Shown here: positions 11,965 to 23,016 of the stretch, one piece after another
How the letters are laid out: each line of letters starts with the position of its first letter
Position numbering within the stretch: position 1 is the stretch's first letter
Origin: Muscardinus avellanarius
Lineage: Eukaryota > Chordata > Mammalia > Rodentia > Gliridae
Direction: 5' to 3'
DNA length: 64,000 bases
Assembly (NCBI GenBank): GCA_963383645.1
Contig: OY726560.1
Location: 27,292,300-27,356,299, forward strand
Program-made: the position numbers and the translations under genes
The notes under the pieces: model-generated
Seen by the model: only the letters and a program-made list of their open reading frames with translations
Told to the model about the DNA's origin: nothing
Databases searched by the model: none

Positions 11965-12130
11965 GATTAATTTCCTATCACTGTGTGATATATTGCAGGA
12001 AACATATCAGCGTAAACAATATCCATGTATTATTTTCACAAATCTATATGGAAGAAGTCCAAGTGAGGACTACTGGCTCCACTGAAAAAGTCAAGGTGCC
12101 TTCAGGTTGAACTGAATATATATATATATA

Positions 12131-12243
12131 TTTCTTTTTTTTTTTTTTTTGAAGTGGGGATCAAACCCGGGGCCATTCTACCTCCAAGCTATATACACCT
12201 CTTCCCAAGGCTCTTTTATGTATTCCTTTAAAACAGGGTCTTG
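12131..12243 (-). mobile_element. B1-dID SINE, ID half, split by another SINE (part 1)
   Basis: Poly(T) tail then ggggatcaaacccggggcca … cctccaagctatatacacct … aaaacagggtcttg. The element resumes at 12461. A plus-strand SINE sits between, with the 14-bp duplication aaaacagggtcttg at both edges. Confidence 0.88.
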
Positions 12244-12418
12244 AGCCGGGCATGGTAGCGCACACTTGTAATCCCCGCGCTTGGGAGGCGGAGACAGGAG
12301 GATCGCGCAGGTTCGAAGCCAGCCGTGCTGGCATAAGAGACCCTGTTTCAAAAATATAAAATAGGTCTGGGAGTGTAGCCCGGAGGAAGAAGGGCTTCCA
12401 GGAACCCCAGTACCAAAA

Positions 12419-12457
<39 letters not shown>

Positions 12458-12460
12458 AAT
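12244..12460 (+). mobile_element. B1-dID SINE, short subfamily (II), nested in an older SINE
   Basis: agccgggcatggtagcgcac … gaagccagccgtgctggcat … gtgtagcccggaggaagaag … gaaccccagtacc, then an (AAAT)n tail of about 45 bp. Perfect 14-bp target duplication at 12230-12243 and 12461-12474. Confidence 0.95.
12416..12458. repeat. (AAAT)n microsatellite in a SINE tail
   Basis: About ten AAAT units forming the tail of the 12244 SINE. Confidence 0.95.
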
Positions 12461-12581
12461 AAAACAGGGTCTTGTTACATCATTGAGAGTTTCACTTCAT
12501 TGCTGAGGCTGGCCTCGAACCTGTGATGCTCCTCTCTCAGCCTTCCAAATACTGGGCTTACAGACTTGCACCACTTCACTC
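12461..12581 (-). mobile_element. B1-dID SINE, B1 half (part 2)
   Basis: Continuation of the element at 12131: acagggtcttgttacatcat … ggctggcctcgaacctgtga … tcagccttccaaatactggg … ttgcaccacttcactc. Confidence 0.88.
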
Positions 12582-12912
12582 AGAAAAACTCTTTTCAGGA
12601 ATCTCTTGGGAAAATACATTATCAAGCTCACGTAGGCCCTTCGCAGAATTCAGAGCCTTTCAATTGTATGAATGAAGTACCTGTTTCCATGGCTGCTGGA
12701 ACTAAGGTTTGTTCTCAGCTCCTAGAGGCCACCCACATTCCTTTCCCAAGATACCTTCTCTCTAACCCAGGAATGGCATATCCATTCCTTCATATACTTC
12801 CAATGTCTCCAACGTTCTATTCTGTTGATATTGCCATGTAAAATAATAGAGTGAGAGAAGTAACACTGGCAGGAAAATTTTGTGGGGGTCATCTAGAATT
12901 CTGCATCCCACA

Positions 12913-13253
12913 CAGCTGACCTACAACTCTTGTCCCTTTAGCACTTTCTCTAAGATGCCCTTTCCCTGCCTCCACCTCACCGTCTCACTGGTCAATATCC
13001 CCTCTCCATGTCTTGTATTATAGTCAAAGATTTGATCTCATTTTGCTTGTCTTAGAACGCTAGATCTTGGTAAAAAATAGGCTATACAATTTACTTAAGA
13101 ACTTTCTATACTATCATAAGGAAGATAAAAGTTCACAGGAATATATAAGGTTTCCCTAGCAGTTTATAATAAGTGTTGAACTGAATATATCATGGCATAT
13201 GAGACAAAAATCTGGTTAGAGGGGAAAGACATGATTAGTAAACAAATTGACTT

Positions 13254-13256
<3 letters not shown>
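12913..13256. other. Non-coding sequence, nothing recognised
   Basis: No repeat or gene that I can support. Confidence 0.5.

Positions 13257-13302
<46 letters not shown>
13257..13302. repeat. (AT)23 microsatellite
   Basis: 46 bases of uninterrupted AT. It has no SINE next to it, unlike the AT array at 46979. The 66-codon frame across it is repeat translation. Confidence 0.97.
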
Positions 13303-13304
<2 letters not shown>

Positions 13305-13583
13305 AAATTTTACTGGGTAAATACAAGAAGTGTACAAAAGTAGGATAAATTCGCTTGAATCTGATCTGGAGATCTTTGCTGACAGGTTCAAAAAGAAAAA
13401 TATTGTATGATCTCACTCATATGAGGAATCTAATAAAGTTTATCTCTCATAGAAGTAAGGATCATAAAAGTGGTTTCTGAAAAAGAGATGGGAATAAATT
13501 TAAATTTACAAATGTATACATAGTAAGAACGAATTCTGTTTTATTATGTAGTAGGGCAACTACAGTTAAAAATATTTTTATCA

Positions 13584-13758
13584 AGCCAGGTACATGCTTA
13601 TACTAATACTTGTGAGGATGGGACAGAAAGATCACAGATTCAAGGTCAACTGTTATAACTTAGGAAGACCCTGTTTTGAAATAAAATTAAGTAAATAAAA
13701 ATAGCTGGGGATGTGTCTCAGAGGTAGAATGCCCCAAGGTTCAATCCTTTGTACCACA
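13584..13758 (+). mobile_element. B1-dID SINE, diverged
   Basis: agccaggtacatgcttatac start, gaccctgttttgaaataaaa linker, ctggggatgtgtctcagagg right half, tttgtaccac end. Confidence 0.85.
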
Positions 13759-13759
13759 C

Positions 13760-15066
13760 AAAAAAAGTGTTTTGTTGAACATTTCTAAATAGCTAGAAGA
13801 GATAATTTTGAATATTCTCACCACAAAGCAATGTTAAGTACATGAGGCACTGATATGCTACATACGCTATTTTTATTAGTATAAACTATATGGACATATC
13901 AGAATATCATACTGTATCCCACAAACATGTATAATTATGTGTCAAGGATAAAATTAAAAATACTGCAGCTATTTATTGATCAAAAGTTTATGCTATTAAG
14001 AGAGAAAAATAACTCTCAGATTTTAGAGGCCATCATGATTCTAACTTCAGAGAATATACCACTCCCATTGAGAGAGAAAACATAAAATTTGGCTATCTAC
14101 TTGCTGTATTGAGGATATTAATTCTGAAATTGTGGATTTACATAAAAAATGTAACACTGAAAGTAATCTATTTCTAAATCACTTTTCTGAGAATATTAAA
14201 GATAGTTTGGTATATAAAGTAAAAAACACGCTCTAAGTAATAATTCTTCTCATTAAGCATTTAAATAAACTCATGGACCAGTTCAGGTCTATGACAGTAT
14301 AGAAAAATAGCTATAGTAATTATGAAGAGAGGATTCACTGAAGGAATAATTCCCCAAACTGCCCTTGAAAGATACAGTCTACACAGACAAAGGACAAAAT
14401 TTATCTGGCAAAATGACACCCCTTTGAAGAATTAGCTGTCTGGCTGCCCACAGTTTCCCTTCATGAAAAAGGGAAACATTCCTATGCAAGTACAAATAAA
14501 AAGGTTCTATTTCTTTTTTCTTGTTGCATTATAAAATAGAAATTTTATTATATTTTGCACATCTTTTAAAATATGAGAGGGGCAAAAATATTAAAAAACC
14601 CATTTTACAGGTGTAGATGCTAACACAATATTGTATTACATTTTTTATCTCTATACAAAAGATATATAGATGCTGCATACATAAAATTAATTAAATAAAG
14701 CATTTAGATATTTCTATATTCTAAAAGTGTGATATGCAAATACTTAGAAGAAAAATATTAATTTCCTGAGCAATGTTGTTGTAATACAAAATAAGAATAA
14801 TTCCCATCATAATGTACCATTTAAATAAAGAAACTCTACCATATACCACTGACTCTATCTCCATATTTCCAACTATATCCTTCATTTTTCCAACTAAGTA
14901 ATGTTATAAGATCTTACTAAGTAGTGGTTCATTTAAAGAACTTTCCAGGCCATTGGATAAGCAGGTAGAGTCCAGGAAAAAAAAAAGTCAGTCTTCTGGG
15001 AAAAATAATTTGACATTACAGGTTTTTAATTTTTAGTGTGGCCAAAGACTATAACCTACCTTTGCT
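13760..15066. other. AT-rich non-coding sequence
   Basis: Nothing recognised; poly(A) at about 14979-14988. Confidence 0.5.
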
Positions 15067-15152
15067 GTGGTACTGACTAGAGATGGAACTCAGGGGCATT
15101 CTACCTTCAAGCTATATCCCCAGGTCTATTTTTTATTCTTTATTTTATTTTT
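15067..15152 (-). mobile_element. B1-dID SINE, ID half, split by L1 (part 1)
   Basis: gtggtactgactagagatgg … ggggcattctaccttcaagc … ctattttttattctttattt. The B1 half resumes at 16067 on the far side of the L1. Confidence 0.85.
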
Positions 15153-16066
15153 TATTTTTCTATTTCTATGTGGATCATATTGAAAATGGCATACATTCAG
15201 ACTGTGCTTGGTACCCTCTCCCACTCCCCACTTCCCCTTACCCCCTCCCAACAGTGAGTGTCCAGGTTGACCATGCTATATTCATACTTTTACACATATT
15301 TGAATGTAGCTCCTCCATTAATTAACCTCAGCCTTCTTCCTCTCCCACCCTCAATTTCAGCTTTGCTGAGGTTTTCCTCCATAATCTGGAGTCCCTCTGG
15401 TCTTCCTAATAGTCCCTAGTTTGGGCACATTAGAGAAAACATATGTCCTTTCTCTTTCTGTGGTTGGCTGATCTCATTTAACATAATATTCTCCAGGTCT
15501 TTCAATCTTCTTTCAAATGACATGATTTTGTTCTTTTTTTATAGCTGAGTAGAATTCTATTGTGTATATTTCCCATAATTTTGTAATCCATTCATCTTTT
15601 GATGGAGACCTAGGTTGGTTCCATATTTTGGCTATTACAAATTGTGCTGCTATGAACATGGCTATGCATATGTTACTGCAGTTCTCTAATTTCAACCTCT
15701 TTGGGAAGATACCCAGGAGTGGTATAGCTGGATCATATACTGGATCCATTCCCAATTTTCTAAGGAATCTCCACACTGATCTCCATAGAGGCTGAACTAG
15801 TTTGAACTCCTTCCAACAGTGTAAAAGAGTTCCTCTTACCCCACATCCTCACCAGCATTTGTTGTTATTTGATTTCTTTATGCTTGCCACTCTGACTGGG
15901 ATTAGATGGAATGTCAGCGTTGTTTTGATATGCATCTCCCTAATGGCTAATGATGTTGCACATCTTTTCATGTGTCTATTGGCCATTTGTATTTCTTCTT
16001 TGTGAAGTGTCTATTCAATTCAATCGACCATTTCTTGATTGGGTTATTTGTTTTGCTAGTGTAGAG
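15153..16066 (-). mobile_element. L1 LINE 3' end, inserted into a SINE
   Basis: Minus-strand L1. Its 3' terminus lies at the left (antisense tctatgtggatcatattgaa). A C-rich antisense 3'UTR follows, then ORF2. The minus-strand frame 15513-15776 shows the ORF2 C-terminal region (DPAIPLLGIFP, MFIAAQFVIAKIWNQP, WEIYTIEFYSAIKK). It continues to antisense cttgattgggttatttgttt at the right. 5'-truncated, no intact ORF. Confidence 0.93.
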
Positions 16067-16208
16067 TCTTTATTCTTTGTTTTGAAACAGGATCTCACTG
16101 AGTTACAAAAGGCCTTGCTAGGTAGCTGAGGCTCTCCTCAAACCACGATCCTCCTTTCTCAGCCTCCCAAATGCTGGGGTTACAAAAATGTGCCACTATT
16201 TCTAGCTA
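16067..16208 (-). mobile_element. B1-dID SINE, B1 half (part 2)
   Basis: tctttattctttgttttgaa … aggatctcactgagttacaa … tcagcctcccaaatgctggg … atgtgccactatttctagct. Completes the element begun at 15067. Confidence 0.87.
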
Positions 16209-16602
16209 CCTGTCCCTTTTAAGGAATGGATGGCAAAAATACTTTAATGGCCATGCATTCATCCAAAGCAACTTTAACCATGTCTATTCAGATTTAAAAA
16301 CAAACAAAAACTGCCCTAAAATTGTCAGATTTTTCTTTAATTGCAACTCCAAACTTTTATATGAACCAAATATAATAATTCACAGTTACTTTTGTATTTG
16401 CATACATAGACAAATATAAATCCTCAAATTCAATTAAGAGTTTTGACAAAATTCACAATATCAAATAACTGCTATATTGCCTAGTTAAACAAATAATTTG
16501 CATTTGGTACAAATTTAATGTATATTATAAATTAGTATTTTTAAAAGATAAAATTATAATTATATTAAATGCTTAACTTTCTTTTAAGAACAGATTAAAT
16601 TA
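16209..16602. other. Non-coding sequence, nothing recognised
   Basis: AT-rich, no supported feature. Confidence 0.5.
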
Positions 16603-16819
16603 TGCTGAGCTTGGCGGCTCACGCCTGTAATCCCCACACTTGGGAGGCTGAGTCAGGAGGATTGCAAAGATTTGAAACCAGCCTCAGCTACTTACTGAGG
16701 CTCTCAGCAACTTAGTGAGACCCTGTTTCCAAATAAAGTATAAATAGGTCTGGGAGTATAGCCTGAAGATATAAGCCCCTGGGTTCCACCTCCAGTACCA
16801 CCAAAAAAAAAAAAAAAAG
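16603..16819 (+). mobile_element. B1-dID SINE, intermediate subfamily
   Basis: gctgagcttggcggctcacg … ctcagctacttactgaggct … gaccctgtttccaaataaag … taggtctgggagtatagcct … agtaccacc and poly(A). It keeps the cagctactta block of subfamily I but has the taggtctgggagt linker of subfamily II. Flanked by agattaaa[t/g]ta. Confidence 0.92.
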
Positions 16820-18279
16820 ATTAAAGTATAATGTTTTTATAATGTCTTTGATAAAACATAATGTATATATAAATATTTATACATATATACACATCCTACA
16901 TACATATAATTATATAATTCAGACTTTAATTTTAAAATATGATATCCAAATTTACTGATTCCATCCTTTTAATTTTTAACATGTTTGTTTTTAAAATATA
17001 ACTAAAATGATTCAGAAGAAGTGAGATTTGGTGGAGTCTGAATTGCCTGTTTTCTGTGTAATAAAACATACACCTTAAGACATGTAATACCACTTCATTT
17101 TTTGGGCATTCGTTTTTAATTTTCAGTTTCTGGGCTTTTTGGTGACTTATTTTATATCTCAAACTCCAATCTTGATAGAAAGTATGAGCAAATATTTAAA
17201 TAATTGGGGATTTATATACTTCTAAGAGAGAAACATGAAAAGACAGGACAAGGTAGTCAAACATTTTAAAGCCTTTGCATATATTAAAGGATTTTAGAAA
17301 ATTACCAAAAAATTGTTTAATAGAAAAGTTGTAGTGAATTGATTTTAGAGTAGATCTTGTTAAAATAATTTATAATTGTTGCAGTGTGCCTGGGGCATCT
17401 CAAAAAGAGGAGTGTGGTCTTCTAATTTATGTTCAGTATTAACTCGGCCACTTTACATTCTGTTTATTAGGCCTGCTGAAAAGTCAGATTTTAGAGTAGA
17501 TGTTGCAGATAAAATAGTTAAATAAGTTAAAATAAGCCAAATGTCCTTTCAAAAATTCTGTTTATGTCAAATTGATGAGATTATAGTTATTGCTTCATTT
17601 TTGCTAGTTTTACTTTAAAATTATGATGGAGGAGTCTGATTACTTTTTAAGGTAGGGAGTATACTATACTTGATGAAAAATCATTTTCTGTTTCAGCGTA
17701 TCCTTTCTGAAGGAAATACAACATATCCTTAATGAAACACAATCAGGCAGTTTCCTTTTTCTGCACATTTGGATTATAAAATGTTCTGTTTCTACTTGAT
17801 ACTTCTCTATTCTTTCTACCATGAATCTTATTACTTTTTTATCATAATATGTCCTGGTCCTAGCAAGCAGGTTTTAGAGGCAGGAATCTCCTGTGACCCT
17901 CACTGTATTTGTCTCAGCCATTTCTTGAGTTTCTGGGTTTTTTTTTAATTAGATATCACATGTTTTAGTGTCTGGTGAATTTTCTTGGAACAGTTCTATT
18001 TTTATCAGTAGCGTAGCATAATCAAATATAGAACACAAGGCCTTCTTCAGGAATTCCCAGGGAAAGCATCTTCTCCTATAATTTAATGATGTCATAGACT
18101 ATTTACTACCTTATAGCTCCCTTACCAATATTTCAGACCTTTAACTTGACCACAATAAATGAGAGTCAAAGAAAGGAAGTATGGAACATAAAAGAGTGGA
18201 AAACTCCTAAAGATTGTAACTGATCTGGCTATTTCTTTGCTGAAACTGCCCAATACTCAAGTAAATCCACACTACTGGA
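16820..18279. other. Non-coding sequence
   Basis: gattttagagtagat occurs twice, at 17341 and 17487, 146 bp apart. No gene. About 17380-17420 is less AT-rich but unrecognised. Confidence 0.5.
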
Positions 18280-18482
18280 AGCTGGGCTTGGTGACACACA
18301 GCTCTCACCCCAGCCCTTGGAAAGCTAAGACAAGAGGATCCAAATTTTGAGACCAGCCTCAGAAACACAGTGAGATTCTTAGCAACCTAGCTAGAATCTA
18401 TTACAAAACAAAACAAAATAAAAAAAATAATTCTGGGGGTATAGCTTAGAAAACTCCCCAGTGTTTAATTTTCTGTGTCAAA
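18280..18482 (+). mobile_element. B1-dID SINE, old copy
   Basis: agctgggcttggtgacacac … gaccagcctcagaaacacag … ctgggggtatagcttagaaa. The tail is A-rich with (AAAC)n. Confidence 0.8.
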
Positions 18483-19185
18483 ATCAAAACCTAAACAAAA
18501 CAGTAACAACAAAAACAGACTTAAAGGTGGTAACCTATTGTCTCTACCTCCCTTTCACAAATATTGAAATTAAGTTTCCTTTCCTTTCATTTCCTTCTTT
18601 CTTCAAAAACTGGAAAGTCATTCTTAATTATTTCTAGACAATTGCCAAAAAATACGTTAGAGGTTTGCTCAGTTTCTTAGGATGCAATTGACTCAAAGAA
18701 TGCAGCTCCCAAACGTTCTGAACTGGCTATCCTTATAAATAATCTGACAAAAAAATAACATCTAAATCTTTTATATAGGCAGAGTTATAAAAATTATATT
18801 CTTAAATAATAAAGATTGCTTTTAACATCCTTTTGTTATTGAAATTCCATATTACTATGAACTTTTCTTTTTATTTGTACATAAAAGATCAGGACAAAAT
18901 TTGGAGTTCAATCTCAGCAAGACAGAGAAAAATCAGATTCATTGTGTGTTATACCCTTAGCAGTAGCCTGTGTACTCATTTATGTATAATTGTACAAATT
19001 CCCAAGTAAGACAAAATTTCAAGAATATGGAATAAACAATAAGCATCCCTGTTAAAATATAGAATAAATAACTTATAAATAATTTGTGACCAGGACAAAG
19101 GAGCTTGAGGGACAGAAAAGGTGCAGACTGTAAGGATGCAATGAACAGCACATAAAGTACTTTGTAAATTTCCATTTTTTTAAGT
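18483..19185. other. Non-coding sequence, nothing recognised
   Basis: A 165-codon minus-strand frame (18957-19454) spans this end, the polypyrimidine tract and the SINE behind it. It reads as long Glu/Gly/Arg runs from the repeat and is not a gene. Confidence 0.55.
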
Positions 19186-19316
19186 TCTCTTCCTCCTTCT
19201 CTTCTTCCTCCTACTTCTTTTTCTCCTCCTCCTCCTTTTTCTTCTTCTTCCTCCTCTTCCTCCTTCCTCCTCCTTCTTCCTCTTCTTCCTCCTCCTCTTC
19301 CTCCTTCTACTTCTTC
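19186..19316. repeat. Polypyrimidine (TCC/TTC)n tract
   Basis: About 130 bases with almost no purine on the plus strand, directly before the tail side of the minus-strand SINE at 19321. It is probably an expanded SINE tail and is the type of sequence that can form triplex DNA. Confidence 0.93.
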
Positions 19317-19320
19317 ATTT

Positions 19321-19511
19321 ATTTTTTGTGATGGTAAAAATTCTAACTTTGAGCTACACCCTAAGACAAATTTTATTTTTTTAATCTGAAAATAGAGTCT
19401 CAATAAATTGCTAATAGCCTCACTAAATTGCTGAAACCAGCTTCTAATCTGCACATGCCTGTCTCAGCCTCCCAGATACTGAGATTACAGGCATATGCCA
19501 CCACATAAGGC
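19321..19511 (-). mobile_element. B1-dID SINE, old copy
   Basis: gtgatggtaaaaattctaac … tttgagctacaccctaagac … tgtctcagcctcccagatac … aggcatatgccaccacataa. Diverged. Confidence 0.82.
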
Positions 19512-19559
19512 TTCTATAAATTTTCAAAATGTAGCAAAACAGAACAAGAATTCAGTAGA

Positions 19560-19960
19560 AAGAGACCATTAAACCCATGTGGCTAAGGGCTAACATTTGA
19601 TAGAACCATGGCCCTCTGCCTCGATCTCATGATCGATCCATAAACCACCAGTGTGGGACCCAGAGGAAGCACAGACCAGGGTAAGAGCATGCTCCCTGTC
19701 ATTCTGCCTAACTGCAGAAGTGCATTTAGTTATGTTAGCATGACTGGGCAAAACACATCACAGCATGCCTGTGCATATCCATGCTGGCATGACCATGAGA
19801 CATTTTATCCAGAACACTATTTAGGAATTGGTCTTCCAATGGAAACACTGGGTGTATTATTCTGTCTAGAGATCCATACCTTTGCCTTATTTTTCAATAA
19901 AATTCTTTCTCTTTTTGCTAAAACCTAACTTATCCTTAAATGTGTTTCTGTGATAGAGTC
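19560..19960 (+). mobile_element. Possible LTR-like segment (unclassified)
   Basis: Less AT-rich than its surroundings, with gatctcatgatcgatccat, cagagtgtggga-type blocks (gtgtgggacccagaggaagc) and a late polyadenylation-like end ttttcaataaaattctttct. This looks like an LTR U3-R-U5 layout but no TG…CA ends or target duplication could be fixed. The 91-codon frame is not supported as a gene. Confidence 0.3.
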
Positions 19961-22092
19961 AAAGGCTTGGAAGATCCAAGTAGAGGCCTCCTCAGACTTC
20001 CTCCAACCCTCATTGTAACACACAAATTTTAAAATACCTATATAATCTCTTAACCTTTTATGACATTTATACATTTTCCTGCCTCAGAAAGACTCCATAC
20101 AAGATTCTCTTCCTTTCTCCTACATGCATTTGTCTATGCCTCACTGCAAGATTAAAAATTCCACCAACCATTTTTTCCCTCCCAGTAATAGGAATTACTT
20201 TGGTATAATCATGTACTTGTCAGAAATTTCTCCCACCTCTAACCTTCTTGAAATCCTTTTAGACCCAAATTTAGAATAACTTTTTGATGGCTTCTATTTG
20301 AAAGTAGAATGAGGAGCTTTTTAAGCTATATTTATAATCACAACCTACTCAAAGTTGCTCTAATCTATCTTCTTCCATAGTCCAAATTTCCAGTGGCTTC
20401 TAAGATGTAGCTTCCTTTATGGTTATCTAGAGAGTAAGAGAATAAATTTCTGTGCAGATATCACATACCCATTTTGTAATGCTCAAAGCTTTGAAAACAA
20501 CATAGTTTCTTAATTGCAGCTAGTGAGCTAGTGTCCTAATGAATAATGTAAACATAAAAGCCCTACAAGATGTTTTCTACAAAGGGATTCCTGGTCAAGT
20601 GAGGTACCTACTTAAAGAAGACTCCAGAGGCAAAATGTAAGAGTGTTTTGATGATTGTTATGCTAAGAAAGTTTCTAAAAATCACATTCATACTATCCAC
20701 AAGGCTCAAATATCAAAGCCAAAACTTAACCTTGACTATTGTCTTTGAGTCTGGAGTCAATTCCATTCTCAAGTACCTGGTCCTCCAGTAACATACTGGG
20801 AAAAAAGCAGAAGGAAAACAAAAAGAAGACAAACAAACAACAAAAACATGCAAAATTTTTTCTACTCTGAATTATCTTTGACTATTTCAAGAAAACTTCA
20901 TGGTCTGCCCTCAGATGCTAAAAGCGTATTTTAGAAAAAATATCATTTTGATAAGAAAAATATAAAAACTATCACAAAGAAGCACTAGTGGGAAAATATT
21001 GGTAATATTGAAAAAAATTGACACTGGCTAGGGTCTCACTTTGCTTTTCCACAAACCTGGAAAAGCTGTATAGATTAGACATGGGCAAGGACTAAAACCT
21101 ATAGAACTTTTGGATATTTAAAGTATTTATTTACATGCCACCCTTTCTCCTATTTTTATAACTTTTAACCTACTTTCTCATTGGTAAAAGGCCTTTTCTT
21201 GCCATAAAGTAACTTTTCTGATAAAAAAGATTTAATATTTAAGACTTCACATTTTTCATTTGAGAAATAGTTATTCATTTGTCTATTGAAAGAAGAACAC
21301 TATTTTGAAATAATAGTTTTAAAAATCTGTAAATCTCTGCCATTTAGCCATCCTGTCTCTATAACCTTAAGTTCTCAGGGGAAATAGAATAGCTTCAAGT
21401 TCTCAGAGTAAACAGAATGAATGTTTAAGATAGTGAAGATGGAATTTTGCCAAAATCATAGATAAAGTAGAAATCTATTGATATATAAGCTCCACTCAGC
21501 ACATTTGGGTTAAGAATTCTCAAATGATAAGAATCAATAATCATATAATCTTTGTTCCTTTTCTCCTTATTTATATCTGTTATTTTTATTACATCTTCCT
21601 GGTTTTTCTTCAGAGTATTAATGGTTCTTTCCAGCTACTCCATACATAATTGAAATACGAACATAAAGACCAAAGTCATAAGAAGCCAGTATGGCCTTCA
21701 TCACCAGTGAATTCCACACTGTAATCAGTAGCTAGAAATCAAGGTGCCATTAAGCAAAGCTATCTGTCTTTCTGTTAATCAAGAATGGTGTCCACTATGG
21801 TTCTATAATTACCAAAGGCTCTGTTGTACCTAATCCTTACCTGTCTCACACATGACCTTAACTCCAATAACTAGTCTTAAATCTCTCAATAAAATTTAGA
21901 ACAATTCCTCCTGACTTAAATAAAAAAATTTACTAACAGTTTCGGGTATCAGCTTAATATTTGCCAAAACTCTCTAAAAGTTTTTCTTCCCCCATGTTAA
22001 AATGGTGCATCAATATTCAAAGTTTATATTTAGAAATACTATTAAATTTATTCCTTTCATTAGCAATGACAACGTTCACTGATGTTATTAAC
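19961..22092. other. Non-coding sequence, largely repeat-free
   Basis: About 2.1 kb with no recognised young repeat or gene. Older decayed repeats cannot be excluded by eye. Confidence 0.45.
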
Positions 22093-22291
22093 TTTTTTTT
22101 TTTTTTGATGGTACTGGGGTTCCTGGAAACCCTTCTACCTCCGGGCCACATTCCCAGACACTATTTTTTATATTTTTTTATTTGGAAACAGGGTCTCTTA
22201 AGCCAGCAAGGCTGGCTTCGAACCTGCACGATCCTCCTGTCTCTGCCTCCCAAGTGCATAGATTACAAGTGTGAGCCACCATGCCTGGCTT
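22093..22291 (-). mobile_element. B1-dID SINE, short subfamily (II)
   Basis: Poly(T), gatggtactggggttcctgg … tacctccgggccacattccc … aagccagcaaggctggcttc … gtgagccaccatgcctggct. Target duplication ttattaactttttt at 22085 and 22292. The 125-codon frame across it is SINE translation. Confidence 0.94.
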
Positions 22292-22305
22292 TTATTAACT
22301 TTTTT

Positions 22306-22817
22306 AAAAATAAAATATTAGTTTTAATTACTGTATAATAATTAAGAAAATAATTTTCCATATAATTCTTTATTATTACTAATTATAATGTTATGATATC
22401 TACTTTGATTTAATAAATCTTGTTTTGCCAAAAATAATTTTATGTATTTGTTTATTACTATTTTTTCCAATATCAATGATTATATTTGCTTCAGAAATTA
22501 ATTTAGTATTTATATATATATTTACTTATTCTCACTAGTAGTTCCAAAGTTTTATGTAATATTAAATATATAGCCTATCCCACCACTCATGATATATTAA
22601 TTAAATTAGTTATCTCTATATGGGGCCTTTCTAATAACTAGAAAACATAGAATTGAAAAACAAAGAATCACGTGAGAGAAAAGACTGTCTCTATTCTCTC
22701 ATTTCTAAATGAGACTGAACCATTATTTGCAAGTATCTCAGTATTACTAAAATGTAAGAAATAAAATATAGATGGGATCCTGGCTGAATTAAAGAAATAG
22801 AACAATGACCATAAGAC
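22306..22817. other. AT-rich non-coding sequence
   Basis: Nothing recognised. Confidence 0.5.
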
Positions 22818-23016
22818 TTTTTTTGGAGGGGGATTTTTAGGGATTGAACCTAGGGGCATTCTGCCTTCTGCTTTTGAGCTATACACCCAGCCTCTTTTAT
22901 ATATTTTCTTTTTAAATAGTATCTCACAAAAGTTGCTGAGGGTCTCACTAAGTTGGAGAAGCTGGCCTCAAATCTACAATCTTGGCATCTCAGTATCTTA
23001 AGCACTAGAATTAGAT
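22818..23016 (-). mobile_element. B1-dID SINE, old copy
   Basis: tttttagggattgaacctag … ttttgagctatacacccagc … aaaagttgctgagggtctca … aagctggcctcaaatctaca. Strongly diverged at the B1 end. Confidence 0.82.

Larger units (their letters stand above)
11965..12912 (-). mobile_element. Ancient mammalian repeat, MaLR/MLT-like, interrupted
   Basis: Left piece (about 11970-12115) holds cctatcactgtgtgatatat … atatggaagaagtccaagtg … aaaagtcaaggtgccttcag. Right piece (about 12590-12912) holds cagctcctagaggccaccca … gtgggggtcatctagaattc. The order fits an antisense old LTR-type repeat (acagttctggagg…agtccaa…caaggtg…). Later SINEs at 12131-12581 split it. The family name is a guess from memory. Confidence 0.45.

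Noticed and set aside
15513..15776. 87-codon minus-strand frame with clear protein similarity
   Set aside because: The similarity is to the C-terminal end of L1 ORF2 in a truncated copy, so it is a mobile-element remnant and not a host gene.
18957..19454. 165-codon minus-strand open frame, the longest in the window
   Set aside because: Its middle is Glu/Gly/Arg runs from a polypyrimidine tract and its start lies in an old SINE. No domain and no gene-like composition.
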